A stretch of 64,000 nt of DNA from Flaccisagitta enflata (GCA_965153355.1 OZ231127.1:44206001-44270000); one strand, 5' to 3'. Numbered from the stretch's first letter, positions 1 to 12,610 are shown. Made by a program: numbers and translations. Notes: generated by a model not told the origin, from the sequence alone.

Positions 1-97
1 TTTGAAAATAAAAGGCTTACCTCCTAATGGGAAAAATTGCGCGAAAATACTTTTGAATTTATCTTTGTTGACAATTCCCGTGGGACACTCCTGTAAA

Positions 98-310
98 AAC
101 AAGTAACCCGGGGTTACAATGTCGTTGCAGACGGGTGGATAGGGGCTTTGGAACAACCCCCCCCTTACACACACACAGTCACACGCGGCAATTTACATGC
201 GCGTATCATCACTTTCAAACTCGGCGAGTATGACTCCCGATCACACGAACCGATGGACGAACCGACGGACAAAGCCTCTTATACGTATGTAGTCGTGCCC
301 GCAACTAAAA
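98..310 (-). repeat. family A repeat, CACACA subfamily
   Basis: Reverse copy of the dispersed family A. It begins AACAAGTAACCCGGGGTTAC, has a short CACACA stretch, then GGACGAACCGACGGAC units, and ends in CCGCAACTAAAA. The same subfamily recurs at 13342-13543 (forward) and 63278-63568 (reverse). No coding capacity. Confidence 0.75.
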
Positions 311-419
311 GTTAGATTGGACGCTAACATTGAGCTTTGAAAGTTCGTCAATCATTGTTTTATGTTTATAAATGGGGAAACGTTGGAGGTGAACATTTGG
401 TTTGACATATGATATCTAC

Positions 420-544
420 CTGTTTAAAGCCTCGATACATGACTTGCAGTTCGGATTTGGAAAATTTGGTTTTGTTGGATATCTTTTCAAGTTCTTCGGG
501 TTTGTACCGCGGAGCGCACATCGCCATGTATTCGTCACCTTCAT
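420..544 (-). CDS. Internal exon of a KChIP / neuronal calcium sensor-like protein
   Basis: A 125-bp exon read on the minus strand. It is preceded by a splice acceptor (TGTCTTTGCAG, AG at 545-546) and followed by a donor (CAG|GTAGAT, GT at 418-419). It enters in phase 1 (two bases of a split codon) and leaves in phase 0. The 41 full codons include RYKPEELEKISNKTKFSKSE and then ELQVMYRGFK. These match, from memory, the segment of KChIP proteins that leads into the first, degenerate EF-hand (charged residues, a TKFTKKELQ-like helix, then YRGFK). KChIPs bind the cytosolic N-terminus of Kv4 potassium channels and modulate gating and trafficking in a calcium-dependent way. The next exon would lie beyond the left edge; the variable 5' exons were not found in the window. 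A related NCS-family member is possible, and a pseudogene cannot be excluded from one exon, although both splice sites and the frame are intact. Confidence 0.8.
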
Positions 545-1220
545 CTGCAAAGACATGGATGTGCATTAATTCACAATGCGCACGAAACAAGTCAAGAAAT
601 TCCCACTGAAAGAGGGCCTAGCATCATGCTCATCATATAACATCATGCAAATTAGATGACACAAGGGGGTCAGAGTAAACGGAGAATGACTTATGAATGA
701 ATGGTAACAACAGGAAAATGAGGTAGACTGAAATAAGCAGCAAGCGGAATCATTGCACAACTGGAAACTGAGGAGGACAAAGCTCTGCTCATTTTGAATG
801 CAATGTCCTGTTCCTAAATCTGCCGATTGTTACAAGCCGATTGTTACAAGTCGATTGTTACCAGCCAATTGTAACCATCGGTGAAGGGGAGCAAAAAGCT
901 CAGGGACATCCAAACCATTTTCAAGCCCAACAGCAACTTAAAGCCCAATTTAATAAACCTATGTTTTAGACTTTGAACTGAGCTTTTATTCTATTTACAA
1001 GGCCTTTTCATGCTCAAACTAACTTACTTTCCTTCTCATCAATTTTTTTACTGGATTCTTTCCAGCCCGACAGACAGGGCCGTCCATGGAGGGCCTGGAT
1101 GTCCCTTGTCCTACCACGATGATTGTAACAAGCATCCTCTTCGCTCTTACAAGCAAAGCAGTCCATAGCCAGATAGAAATGCAAGGATCTTTTGATTATC
1201 ATCTTCATGAGGAAAATTCA

Positions 1221-1222
<2 letters not shown>
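545..1222. other. No gene recognised (presumed intron, upstream of KChIP-like exon)
   Basis: Unique-looking AT-moderate sequence with short ORFs only. At 822-880 there are four tandem copies of a 14-16-bp unit close to CCGATTGTTACAAG. Nothing else is supportable. Confidence 0.5.

Positions 1223-1312
<90 letters not shown>
1223..1312. repeat. (GA)n microsatellite
   Basis: About 45 uninterrupted GA dinucleotides. Open frames here (RERE or SLSL) are artefacts of the repeat. Confidence 0.98.
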
Positions 1313-1315
<3 letters not shown>

Positions 1316-1453
1316 CGTTTGACTTCATATGAAAATTATCACCTTCCAACGCATGTAAGTCTGCTTCAAGGATGAAATAAAGAGAGGGAAACATGATCAT
1401 GAGTAAAAACATTTTAAGATAAGTGTCAAAAACGAGTACAGCTACGCGAATAC

Positions 1454-1615
1454 TACCTAGGAGAAAAGTTTGGACACACCTGAAGAATGTTAAGATTTAT
1501 TTATTTAGTCTCATTTTGGAGATTTTCTTATGCAGATTATTTTTTTTTATAAAAAAATATCTAAAAACCAATATATCTTAGGTTAAAGGTGTGTCCAAAC
1601 TTTTTTTCCTAGGTA
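1454..1615. mobile_element. Tc1/mariner-like MITE
   Basis: Terminal inverted repeats of about 28 bp: ACCTAGGAGAAAAGTTTGGA at the left and its complement TTTGGACACACCT-type sequence at the right (AGGTGTGTCCAAACTTTTTT). The ends lie at TA dinucleotides. The AAGTTTGGACACACCT core is the kind of terminus seen in Tc1-like elements. The interior of about 100 bp is AT-rich and non-coding, so the element is non-autonomous. Confidence 0.8.
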
Positions 1616-2351
1616 GTGAAACAAGCTACTAATACTTCAACCAATCGCACTTCCTAAAAAGATCAAAATTGATTAGCGCAATGTAGCCGTGCCTTCTCTT
1701 TCCGGGTTCGAGTCGGCATGAAGTAAGTAACAGCTTGGTGATCGCTGCTGAAATTGCGTAATTGGCGAGATTTTATGAAGTAACAAAAACGTATTGTCGC
1801 GGGCGCACCGTGTAATCTAGACTATTATGTCGCGTGTACCTCTTCGAACAATGGTCGCGGATTTACTCCGACCCTCCTCGGACTTTTTGCCTTGTTGAAA
1901 TCTCACCGAGAACTCGTACAAGAAACTGAAAAACGCCATCAACTTATGAACCAGGCAGACGGTATGTCAACCAAGTTTCATGTCAATGTTTTGATTTAAA
2001 TAAATTGTCATCTATTCAAAAGCGAATGAAAAGGTTTTTCGTGAGGCGAAAGTTGGTCCCAATCAAGATTATTCCTCCTTTGTCTATCTCATGTCGGTCA
2101 CCCTTTTATGCCATTATCCCATTTTAATGCCACCGAAACCTTTCCGGCAATTGAAATGACTCTAGCAATGTATTCAGTCATAACATGGCCGTTAAGTGGA
2201 CGAGGAAAAGAATTTTCTTTTTTTCATAATTTTTATACATTTTTCATTGGGACTCAATGAATGAAGATGAATTTGGGCGGCGTCAGGAGAATGAGCTTCA
2301 TCGAGCTTTAAAAGAAATTAACGTTCATGGAAGAAGGGGAAAATCAAGATA
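1616..2351. other. No feature recognised
   Basis: Mixed-composition sequence without long ORFs, repeats or RNA genes that I can support. Confidence 0.5.
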
Positions 2352-2755
2352 CTACACGAATTAAAAAAAAAGACGCACTTTTGTATTTGCTGATAAAATT
2401 GATTTAAAAAGTACCAAATACAGAAATAGTGATTTTGAAGATTTTCGAAATATCTTTCATTCTAGACCAATCCCAGATCTGTATCTTTAACGGTTTAGGA
2501 GCTAGAGCTCTTTAAAGTGAGACACCATTTTGCTGAATTGCATCTTTTTCAAAGGGACTGCAAAAACAAATTTGGCAACATTTTTACTCAAACTAATGCC
2601 ATTTCCAAACGGAAAAAGATAAAGATACCAGATTAGCGCCAAATGAAAGAGTTTTTCAAGGGCTTCAAAATGGTCTAAGATTTTAATTAGTTTTTTTGAT
2701 TTTCAATGGCGCAATCAATCATTCAAAAGTGCGTCTTTTTTTTAAATTCTTGTAG
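2352..2755. mobile_element. TA-flanked foldback element (MITE)
   Basis: Arms of about 35 bp: CTACACGAATTAAAAAAAAA then GACGCACTTTTG at the left, and the complementary CAAAAGTGCGTCTTTTTTTT then AAATTCTTGTAG at the right. Both ends abut TA. The interior is itself partly self-complementary (for example the TTTCATT and AATGAAA blocks). Non-coding. Similar in design to 5516-6099 and 47123-47898. Confidence 0.75.
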
Positions 2756-2800
2756 TAGTGACAGATATCGTTTGCTGAGAGGAGAGGGAGGTACTGCGAT

Positions 2801-3010
2801 AACAAGGCCGGATACACGGCTACCCCAGTCGCGTGCGGGTGGGCAGGGGCCGTAATTGAGGTTACCAGATCATTCGGGCAGGAGCAGTGATGCCAAAAAA
2901 CCCAAAAACTAAAAAAAAGTAAAGTGTGACGGACGGACCGACGGACCGACGGACGGACCGACGGACCGACAAAGCGGGTTGTAGAGTCGCGAAGCACGCG
3001 ACTAAAAAAA
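2801..3010 (-). repeat. family A repeat, full-length
   Basis: A representative full copy. It runs AACAAGGCCGGATACACGGC, TACCCCAGTCGCGTGCGGGT, GGGCAGGGGCC, TCATTCGGGCAGGAGCAGTG, a GGAC/CGAC tetranucleotide array, ACAAAGCGGG, and a terminal hairpin AGTCGCGAAGCACGCGACT followed by an A run. No TIRs, no RT and no tRNA-like A/B boxes were recognised, so the class is unknown. Confidence 0.8.
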
Positions 3011-3380
3011 AGTAATGGGAGAGGAAGGATAGTATAAAGGCAAGAAGAGGAAATTTTTTTAGCAGATTGCCGAGATTTCAGTAACGCAAGGAGGAAAGAG
3101 ATTCAAGAAAGGAAAGAGAAGGAGGATAAATGTTTTTTCTTGCCATGCCATGAGGGGAGAAAGAAGGAAGGAAGACCCATAGGATCTACAGCAAACTCTC
3201 ATGTATCCGCATGCAGACGATAGAAGAAAGGAAGAAAAGCGGAATTACAGTTCTTCAATTTCTCAGATATTCCTCTTTTCGAAGCTCAAGAAATGAGAAA
3301 AAGACATAAAAAGAGGAAAATCATAGCATGACAAATCCTTTTGAAATGGCAACGGCCGACTCGGGCTTCTTAGACTCATA

Positions 3381-3606
3381 CAGTACGATGGGAGCAATGA
3401 CGACCTAGACTGGAGGATAGATTTTAGGTATCCTAATTTCATTTGTATCATGAAATATTTGAGATCTAGGTTAATTAAATGTTGCTCTACTGAGTGAATG
3501 CATTTGCGTCTCTTAAACCTCAACTTGTGACTTGAACTCATCAAGACTTCTTTTTTCAAGGTTCCAACCATTTTTGTTAAATCAGGCGAAAAATTTTATA
3601 CCAGTA
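3381..3606 (+). repeat. family B repeat, partial copy
   Basis: Begins TA-CAGTACGATGGGAGCAATG, then ACGACCTAGACTGGAGGATA and GATTTTAGGT. It is shared with 4838-5200 (reverse), 57641-57864 (forward) and 62610-62979 (reverse). The distal hairpin found in the longer copies is missing here. Confidence 0.75.
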
Positions 3607-3697
3607 AAGGCGGCTCTCGCCGACCGGAAAAAAATTGTAAAATTGTTTTTGTTTTTTTTTTTTCAGTTCCTTCTTTCTCGTCATTATATTCACGGGC

Positions 3698-4495
<798 letters not shown>

Positions 4496-4837
4496 TGCTG
4501 AAATCATTTTTGTTGTAACTTAAGGCCCAAAATTGAGATCAATGAAAAATATAGATCTTTGAGAAAAATGCGGAAAATGTGAAAAAATAAAGAAAGATTC
4601 AAAAATTCATAGCGCCTAAAGTATTGGTCTGACAGTGCCCAGCTTTTTTCCAGAAGGTGTAAAAAAGTGCCCCCTTTCACCCTGTACCAATTTCAACCCC
4701 AGCCTCGGGCGAGCCTAGTTCTGACTCAACTTCCTCAAATTGTCCCAAGCGAAAAAGGGAAACATTAATTCCTAACTCGGAACTCAAAAAATCGAAAAAC
4801 GTTTTTCGATTTTTTTCCCAATAATTTTGAAAAAAAA
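4496..4837. other. No feature recognised
   Basis: AT-rich sequence; nothing supportable apart from short homopolymer runs. Confidence 0.5.
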
Positions 4838-5200
4838 ATCAGCTTAATCGGACTATTTTTACAGGTTTTACGGCTATGTTTAATAAACAAAAGTTATGCA
4901 AATTAATTTTTGGGCAAGACTTAAAATGGCTATAAAACCTGTAAAAATGGACCGATTGAGCTGATTTTCTTTTAAGACCATATAGAATTTTCCACTCAAT
5001 CTATTGCAGTGGGTTAGAACTTTGAAAAATGAAGTCTTGATGAGGTCAAGTCGCAAGTTGAAGTTTGAGAGACGCAAACATTTTCACTCAATAAAGCAAT
5101 CTTTAATTACCCTAGATCTCAAATCTTTTATGGTACAAACAAAATTAACGTACTTAAAATCTATCCTCCAGTCTAGGTCGTCATTGCTCCCATCGTACTG
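4838..5200 (-). repeat. family B repeat, long copy with internal hairpin
   Basis: Reverse copy ending TTGCTCCCATCGTACTG-TA. The proximal part contains two inverted arms of about 35 bp (ATCAGCTTAATCGGACTATT then TTTACAGGTTTTA near 4838-4871, complementary to TAAAACCTGTAAAAATGGAC near 4935-4970), which predict a strong stem-loop. The same architecture is present at 62610-62979. Confidence 0.75.
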
Positions 5201-5515
5201 TAAGAAAAAAAGAAAAGAAAAAAAACTAACCGAGACATTTGTATTTTGCGTTTTTGACTTTATGAAGTCCTATTTAAGCAAAACAAGTGTTCTTCTTTGC
5301 CAAGGTATATGAATTTAAAGAAGCTTGTTCGGATGTGTCCGGACTGTAGTGCATATAGTACTATCAGAAATCATTCAATATAGCCTGGTTCGTCAATTAT
5401 CTAATTCAAAATGACAGCGCGCCGGGTAAGTCTACCAGTAAATAAATAGGGCCCGCAATCAATGAGTTTAAGCAGAGTACGATCAACGGGCTCATTGATC
5501 AAAAGACCTTAATTA

Positions 5516-6099
5516 ACCATGGCAAAAAAAAAAAAAGTAGACGCAATGTTTTGATTGTTGATTGCTTGGTAACTAAAGATGGTAAACCCATAAAATCTAT
5601 GATGGTTTTAAAGAGCTTTGAAAGATCTTTCATTTGAGCTCTTTCTGAACATTCTAGCTTCAAAATTCTAAAGACAACTACTCAAATATCTCGAATATGT
5701 TTAGAAATGTTTTTAGAGTAACCAAGTTTGAATTAATACAGCCTTTAAACGAAGCGGAATCAAGAATTTTGCTTGGTTTCATCTTGTAGAGAATTAGAAA
5801 TACTTCATTTTTACCATTTTATTCTATTTATTTCATTACTTCCTTCTACAGAAAAAGTAAGTAAAATAGTCCTTTGTTCACAGATGATGAAATCTGCTCT
5901 TTTTGCCATTTTGAAAAATGAGTGTTGAACTTCAATCTTATGTCATTCCAAAACGACTTGAGTCACAAATTTCTGCTTGGTCTAGATTTGCAGAGTTTTT
6001 GAAGCTCTTTAAAAAGCTCATAGATTTCAAGTAAAAAGTTTGACTGGTTTTCAATTAAATGATACAAATTGAGCGTCTACTTTTTTTTTTGGTCATGGT
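5516..6099. mobile_element. TA-flanked foldback element (MITE)
   Basis: 584 bp between TA dinucleotides. Left terminus ACCATGGCAAAAAAAAAAAA then GTAGACGC; right terminus GCGTCTACTTTTTTTTTTGG then TCATGGT. The interior has inverted blocks around AAAGAGCTT and AAGCTCTTT. No ORF. Confidence 0.75.
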
Positions 6100-6890
6100 T
6101 AGAAATCCCGATGCACTGTTCATATTGATGTCGAAAAAAAAAACTGATGCTTCGATTTGAAAGTCTACAAACAGGCCGCTGACAGGTGTAAAAATTCCAA
6201 AAAGGATCGATATGCGCATTAGAATTTCTCCAAGAAATGTACAGTTCTAAACGTTGCTGATGTTTGTTTTAGCCTCAAGATTGGCACATTATGTCCACTA
6301 ATTTTCGTGAAATGATAAAGGAAATTAAGAAACCTTTTTTTTAGCCTCTTCATTTTCTTTGTTATCATGTGGTAGTGTGTGGGACAATCGACGCCAACTT
6401 CTTGAGGGAATACTGTTGCAAACCTGAAACGATGATGCTCCTCATTGAAAACCTACCACTGACGGACTTATTAATCAACAAACCTCATTTTTAACGTAAG
6501 TACGAGGACCAGAGCATGAACGACCAAGTCACGCGATCACGACAGCTTCAAGATTACCTCATTCCTCCTTCATGCCTCCTCTCCCTCCCCCCCCCCCATA
6601 TCTGTAAATCAAATCCCAGATAAAGCTGTAGAAACACGGAAATCTACGAACGGAACAGAAGACAAAGAAATCTCGAACAAAATGACGCAAAAAACAAAAA
6701 AAAATAATGGAAAACATGGAAAACGTCAGTCATTCCTGATCGCCCTTTGGTTAGTGGAGGAAATGGCTAAGGGAAAAAAATTCCGAAAAAGAAAGCTACT
6801 GAGACATAGGAACAAGGTCCATAAAAGGAAATCGTGGATTTGTTAAAAGACATGAAGCATACAAAAAAAAGTGCCACTCATTTACTCAGA
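6100..6890. other. No feature recognised
   Basis: Unremarkable AT-rich sequence with a short C run near 6590. No ORF or repeat I can support. Confidence 0.5.
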
Positions 6891-7036
6891 CAAGGCCGGA
6901 TACACGGCACCACAGTCGCGGACGGTTGGGCAGGGGCAGTAATGCAAAAACCGCCACTAATTCAGAAAGGTTACAGATGGACGGAGCGACGGAGCGACGA
7001 ACCGACGCAGCGTGTCCGCGCGTCAGCGACTTTAAA
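6891..7036 (-). repeat. family A repeat, diverged copy
   Basis: Starts CAAGGCCGGATACACGGCAC, contains GTCGCGGACGGTTGGGCAGG and GGAGCGACGGAGCGACGAAC, and ends near GTCAGCGACTTTAAA. The terminal hairpin is degraded. Confidence 0.7.
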
Positions 7037-7329
7037 TGATTTATAGGTGGTAAAAACTTACAGAAATGGTGGGTACACGGAAGAGGACAGATATTTGCGA
7101 ATTAAAAGGCGGTCAAAAAGAGGAAACAGGAAAATCAAAGGGAGGGAGAAAAAGACCGACAAAGAAGCATACGTATGTCACGAAATGGGAAATACATCTT
7201 CAACGATATGAAAACAAAGGTAAAAGAAGCTAAGAAAGATTTTGGAGAAAGCAGACAAAGTAAGATTTACAGCAGACGTAAAAAACCGTCTTTTTGACGA
7301 AGATAGGAAGATGAGATATTATGGCATCT

Positions 7330-7620
7330 GTGCAAAGGATAAGATGAAGAAGGAAATACCAACGCGTTGCAACGACTCAAACCCATCCCAAACCCTCAGG
7401 CTAAAAATGAAAGAACCACAAACACGCCATTTGCAACATATAATAGTAATAGTTAACAATCAGATTTGATTTCGAGACCTTGGTTTGAAGGCAGAGCGAC
7501 TATGCTAAGGATACGATTAAGAAGGAAATACCGAAAATTTAACGACTTAGACCCAAACCCTAACAGGCTGAATATGAATGAACAAAAAGCGCGCCATTTG
7601 CAACATATAATTGTTTGTCA
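7330..7620. repeat. diverged tandem duplication (about 165-bp unit)
   Basis: Two direct copies share AAGAAGGAAATACC, ACGACT(C/T)A(A/G)ACCCA and CGCCATTTGCAACATATAAT (near 7420-7442 and 7590-7612). They give short ORFs on the plus strand, but the two copies diverge without codon-level conservation that I can see. Confidence 0.6.
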
Positions 7621-7925
7621 AACAGTTGATGAACGAGGTGGAACTCGTCATGAAAGAACACAGTCACAATTGATAGTGCATTTCTATCAAATGTTTTCAA
7701 GGTGCATGTATTATTTATGATCTGCCTTCAAATTAAAAATCATACCCAATTTAACCATTGCTTGATCAAGATGATACGTTATGCTCCGTCTGTTCACTGT
7801 CTGTGTAGCCTGTCATTAAGTCGTGTTATGTGCCGCTTTGTCGACGTCTTTTCATATTCCTGGCTCAAAGCCATTGTTTTGTAGACTAGACCATTTTGCT
7901 TCTGTCCTCATTGTTCTGGATCTGG

Positions 7926-8000
7926 CGCACTTGCGTGTGAGAGCGTGCTTGCGTGTGAGATTGCGATTGCGTGTGTGAGCGTGCTTGCGTGTGACGGAGG
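7926..8000. repeat. GTGCTTGCGTGTGAGA-type minisatellite
   Basis: Four imperfect units of about 18-20 bp, GCGTGTGAGAGCGTGCTT, in tandem. Confidence 0.8.
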
Positions 8001-8481
8001 TGGAGAAATGCGTTAGCCTGAATTAGACATTGATGAGTTGTATTCTTACCATTGTTAGTTTGGAGTAGTCAAAAATTAAAAAGATATCTTTTACTATTTT
8101 TTTAGTTGTGATGTACTCAAATGCATCTTGTTAGATGTTATCATGCAATTCTTTCTCAAAGGTATGTTAGCAAATAGGGTTAAATGCACTAAATATAATG
8201 TTTATTGGCCTTTTTATTTTTGTTTTCAGTAAAATCATCAGTTTCGATTTTGTTTCTTTGAAAAAAATTCCAGATACTTACAGGAACATTTAGGCTTTGT
8301 TTGACAAAAAAGTAATGCAGACAAATCAATCCCACTCCCGCTGGCTACCATTGTTCACTTTGCGTCAATTGTTGTTTTGTATGTCTTCGCGTGTCTGTCT
8401 GACTGCGCTTTTGTCGTATCGTTTCTGTCTCTACCTATTTCTCTGTCTCTGTCTATTTCTCTGTCTCTCTGTCTCTGTCTC
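8001..8481. other. No feature recognised
   Basis: AT-rich sequence leading into the TC microsatellite; no supportable gene. Confidence 0.5.
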
Positions 8482-8670
<189 letters not shown>

Positions 8671-9390
8671 AATGAAAACAGAAAGGAGAAATAGAAACCG
8701 TAAGCAACTGAAAGGAGGCCAACTGTAACGACCCTTTATAGCAAATAGACATTAAAGAGAAAGAATGAGAAAGAACTGAGCGAGACAAGAGGGAGAGAAA
8801 AAGTAGGGAGGTAGCAAGGAGACTGTATCCACAATATCCATATGTCCATTTTGCCTGAAAGCGGAAAGAAAAATTCATGACTCTTCGATGTTGGGTTTTT
8901 GACATCATCTTGTCTTGTTGAAATATGCTATGGTAGGGAAGGTCATATTGCCAACCTTGATGTATCTTTATGTAAGTTGGCAAAAACACTCGAGATGCTA
9001 TTTGTAAAAGATTGAGACCTTGCGCGACCTTCAACTCCTTGTATCTTCATTGTTCACAAAATGAAAAAAAAAATCTTGAAAAAAATTGAACTGAGTTTCC
9101 TCATTGATTTAACCAGTTCGGTATGACAATTTTCCCCCCTAAAATCTGCAACAGCAAGTTTCTATGCCCATTTTATGTAACGCGAACCTAAGTAATCATC
9201 TGTCAAGCAGTCTACGTGCGCTAGTGTACAGAAAGGCTATGCAGAGTGACAAGCTAAGCGAAGCAGTCATTTTTTTCACGTTGGCGATAAGATCAGAATG
9301 AAGATGGACTTTTTTCATCTACAAAATGTTATTCTTCACCTGTGCTAATTTTTTTTCCTTTTCTTCCCTCGTATCTTCCCTCGTATTTTC
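8671..9390. other. No feature recognised
   Basis: Non-repetitive by eye. The minus-strand frame 8453-9034 is extended by the adjacent microsatellite and has no recognisable domain. Confidence 0.45.
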
Positions 9391-9480
9391 CTTTTTAGGT
9401 GCGACAAAGCACCTCTATAATTGGCTGTGTCCGTTGGTTGGTCTGTCTGTCGGTTGGTCTGTAACGCATTCGTTTGACGA
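9391..9480 (+). repeat. family A fragment
   Basis: TTTTTAGGTGCGACAAAGCA, CCTCTATAATTGGCTGTGTC, then GTTGGTTGGTCTGTCTGTCG. This is the hairpin-side end and tetranucleotide array of family A, truncated by or continuous with the TTTC microsatellite. Confidence 0.6.
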
Positions 9481-9539
9481 TCCACACGTCGCACCTATTG
9501 GCCTACTTGGCCTTGTCCTTTGCGTTTCTTTCTTTTATC

Positions 9540-9544
9540 TCCCA

Positions 9545-9614
<70 letters not shown>

Positions 9615-10185
9615 TTTCTTTTTTTCTTTCTTTCTTTCTTTCTTTCTTTCTTTCCGTCTGTCTTTCTTCCTGTCTTTCTTTCCGTTTGTCTTTCTTTCTG
9701 TCTTTCCATCTGTCTTTCTTTCTTTTTGTCTGTCTGTCTTTCTTTCATTCAATCTGTCTTGCTTTCTTTCTTTTTTCTTTCTTTCTTTTGGTCTTTCTGT
9801 CTTTCTTCTTGTCTTTCTTTCCGTCTTTCTTTCTTTCTGTCTTTCTTTTCATCTGTCTTTCTTTCCATCTTTCTTTCCGTCTGTCTTTCTTTGTTTCTTT
9901 CCGTCTGTCTGTCTTTCTTTCTGTCTGGCTTTCTTTCTTTCTTTCTTTCTTTCTTTCCGTCTGTCTTTCTTTCTTTTTGTCTGCCTTTCTTTCTTTTCGT
10001 CTATCTTTCTTTCTGTCTGTCTTACATTCTTTCTTTCTTTCCGTCTGTCTTTCTCTCTTTTTTTCCGTCTGTCTTTCTTTCTTTCTCTCTTTCCGTCTGT
10101 CTCTGTCTTTCTTTCTTTCTTTGCGTCTGGCTTTCTTTCTTTCTTTCCGTCTGTCTTTCTTTCTGTCTGTCTGTCTTTCTTTTTT

Positions 10186-10228
<43 letters not shown>

Positions 10229-10300
10229 GTCTGTCTGTCTTTCTTTCTTTCTTTCCGTCTTTCTATCTTTCTTTTCGTCTTTCCGACTTTCTGTCGCTTT
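9540..10300. repeat. (TTTC/TCTG)n tetranucleotide array
   Basis: Over 750 bp of TTTC units interspersed with TCTG and CCGTC units. The long frames on both strands are artefacts of the period-4 repeat. Confidence 0.97.
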
Positions 10301-10787
10301 TTGGGCAGCGGTCCCAAAGGGCCGATGTCCTGTAGGACACAGGGGGGATTTCGAGACGTCCGTCCGTCCGTCCTTCCGTCCTTCCATCCGTCTGTCCCCC
10401 CCCCCGTTGACCATCAAGGCCTCGAGTTGGCCCTCCCAGGCCTCAATTTAGCCCTCCAATCCTCAAATTAGCCCTCTTGGCTTCAAATCAGCCCCCCTCA
10501 TGCCACAAATCTGCCCTCCAGACCCCAAATCTGCCCTCCAGACCTTCAATCAGCCCTCCAAGCATAAAACCAGCCCTCCAAACCTCAAATCTGCTCTCCA
10601 AGCCTTAATTTTGCCCTCCATCCCTCAAATATGCCTTCAGTGGCCTAAATTAGCCCCTCAGGACGGACGGACGTCTTGAAATCCCCCCTGTGTTCTACAG
10701 GACATCGGCCCTTTGGGGCCGCTGCCCTGCTCTCACTCCACCTCTTTACTGGATCACTCCCAGCAGGGCATCGGGTACCGCTGACCA
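10301..10787. mobile_element. family C element, copy 1
   Basis: The left arm runs from GGGCAGCGGTCCCAAAGGGC through TGTCCTGTAGGACACAGGGG to a GTCC array. The right arm (10661-10729) is its inverted repeat: GGAC array, CCCCCTGTGTTCTACAGGAC, GGGGCCGCTGCCC. Between them is a minisatellite of 25-33-bp units (CCCTCCAGACCTCAAATCTG-like). After the right arm comes GCCCTGCT, a spacer of about 30 bp, AGCAGGGC and GGGTACCGCTGACCA, a terminal hairpin also present at the end of the copy at 43790. The class is unknown. Confidence 0.7.
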
Positions 10788-10816
10788 TGTGCGATCCTTG
10801 GATGACTAGTTCTTTG

Positions 10817-10842
10817 CTTGTTTGTTTGTTTGTTTGTTTGTT

Positions 10843-10890
<48 letters not shown>

Positions 10891-10894
10891 TCCT

Positions 10895-10930
<36 letters not shown>

Positions 10931-10975
10931 TCCTTCTTTCTTTCTTTCTTTCTTTCTTTCCTTCTTTTGTTTTTT
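10817..10975. repeat. (GTTT)n(CTTT)n array
   Basis: TTTG units followed by TTTC units; low complexity only. Confidence 0.97.
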
Positions 10976-11787
10976 TCTTTATCGTTTTTCATTCTTTTTC
11001 TTCCGAGCAGATGGTCACTTAGTTTGTCGGTCAGTCACAACTTTTCACGATTCGCAAATGAGTGGGCCTCTGCTCTTTCCTTTTCTTTTAAAAAAGGTCC
11101 GTCTTTTCTTTTCTTCTCTTTTCTTCTCATTTCTTTTCTTTTGAAAAAAGTCCGTCTGCAGTCTTCTACATCACTATCCAGTATCCACGCATGACTTGAG
11201 TTAATATTCATGTGTATCTGTTATTCTGAATTATGGACAAATGGCTAAAGGGATCGTAGAGTACCGCTGTAGGTTCTCACAGTTATGTATTTAAAAATGT
11301 TCGTTGATGAGCGCCACAAAGTCCCTTCTTCCCTCTACAATCAGAAACCGACACTCGCTATCAAGAACACCAAGACCCGATGCAATGGAATCTCTCCTTT
11401 TTCCCTAATTTGCATAATGCAGTCAGTCTTCAACTTAGGTTAAGGAACTTTCGTTGAGAACAACTCCTCATGCACTTTCCTAGCTTAAACCAGTGTTTTG
11501 GTTATAAGGGTAGAGTGGATATGCTTTATGTGTGGTAGTTAATCGTTTTTAACTACTTAAAGATTTACTGACAAGCTGTGACTCTAATTGAACCCAACAG
11601 CGTCTATTGTGCTTTTTGTTAGAAAAAAGTGTTATGAACAATGAACATACAAGGACTTGAACGCGGATTTTTTTGCCATTAGTCATCATTTTTCAAGTTG
11701 GACGTCCTCCGTAACTTACATGGCAATCTGAGACAAAAATGCATATTGACCTACCCTAATGCTATGGCGTTATCATTTTTTTCTTGG
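10976..11787. other. No feature recognised
   Basis: Ordinary-looking sequence between two TTTC arrays; no supportable gene or repeat family. Confidence 0.5.
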
Positions 11788-12135
<348 letters not shown>

Positions 12136-12488
12136 CACTGTGTCTTTCGCTTTTATGATTTGTAGTCTTTAGGCATTAACAATAGCTCTCCGCTTCCCGT
12201 CAGTCGCGCTCATTAATTACATTCCATTCACCCCGGCCGAGTCTCACTAGATGTCTATGAGGGGACTCTCACATGGTTGTTGCTTGATGTTGCTTGCTGT
12301 TATATGCTGCTGCTTGTTGTTGCAGCACTCTCTCTTTTCTCCGCATCTGTAACTTGTAAGCGTCAGCCAGAAATCCAGTCGTTAATCGCGTTTAACGGGT
12401 TACAAGTCGTTGATCCGTAATTTTCTTGCCTCCTTTAACGTCGTCTGCTTTCATTCTTCCAACCCCTTTTAGTAACAGCTTTTTATTC
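12136..12488. other. No feature recognised
   Basis: Contains a short TGTTGCTTGATGTTGCTTGC duplication near 12278; otherwise nothing. Confidence 0.5.
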
Positions 12489-12610
12489 TTCTCCTTCTCC
12501 TTCTTCTTCTTCTTCTTCTTTTTCTACGTCTTCTTTTGCGTCTTGTTCTTCTCTTTTTCCCTCCTCCTCCTCCCTCTTCTTCTTCTTCTTCTTCTTCTTC
12601 TTCTTCTTCT

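Noticed and set aside
9326-10471. 381-codon and overlapping FLSFFLSF / KKERKKER frames
   Set aside because: Period-4 TTTC array read in all frames. The apparent membrane protein is an artefact.
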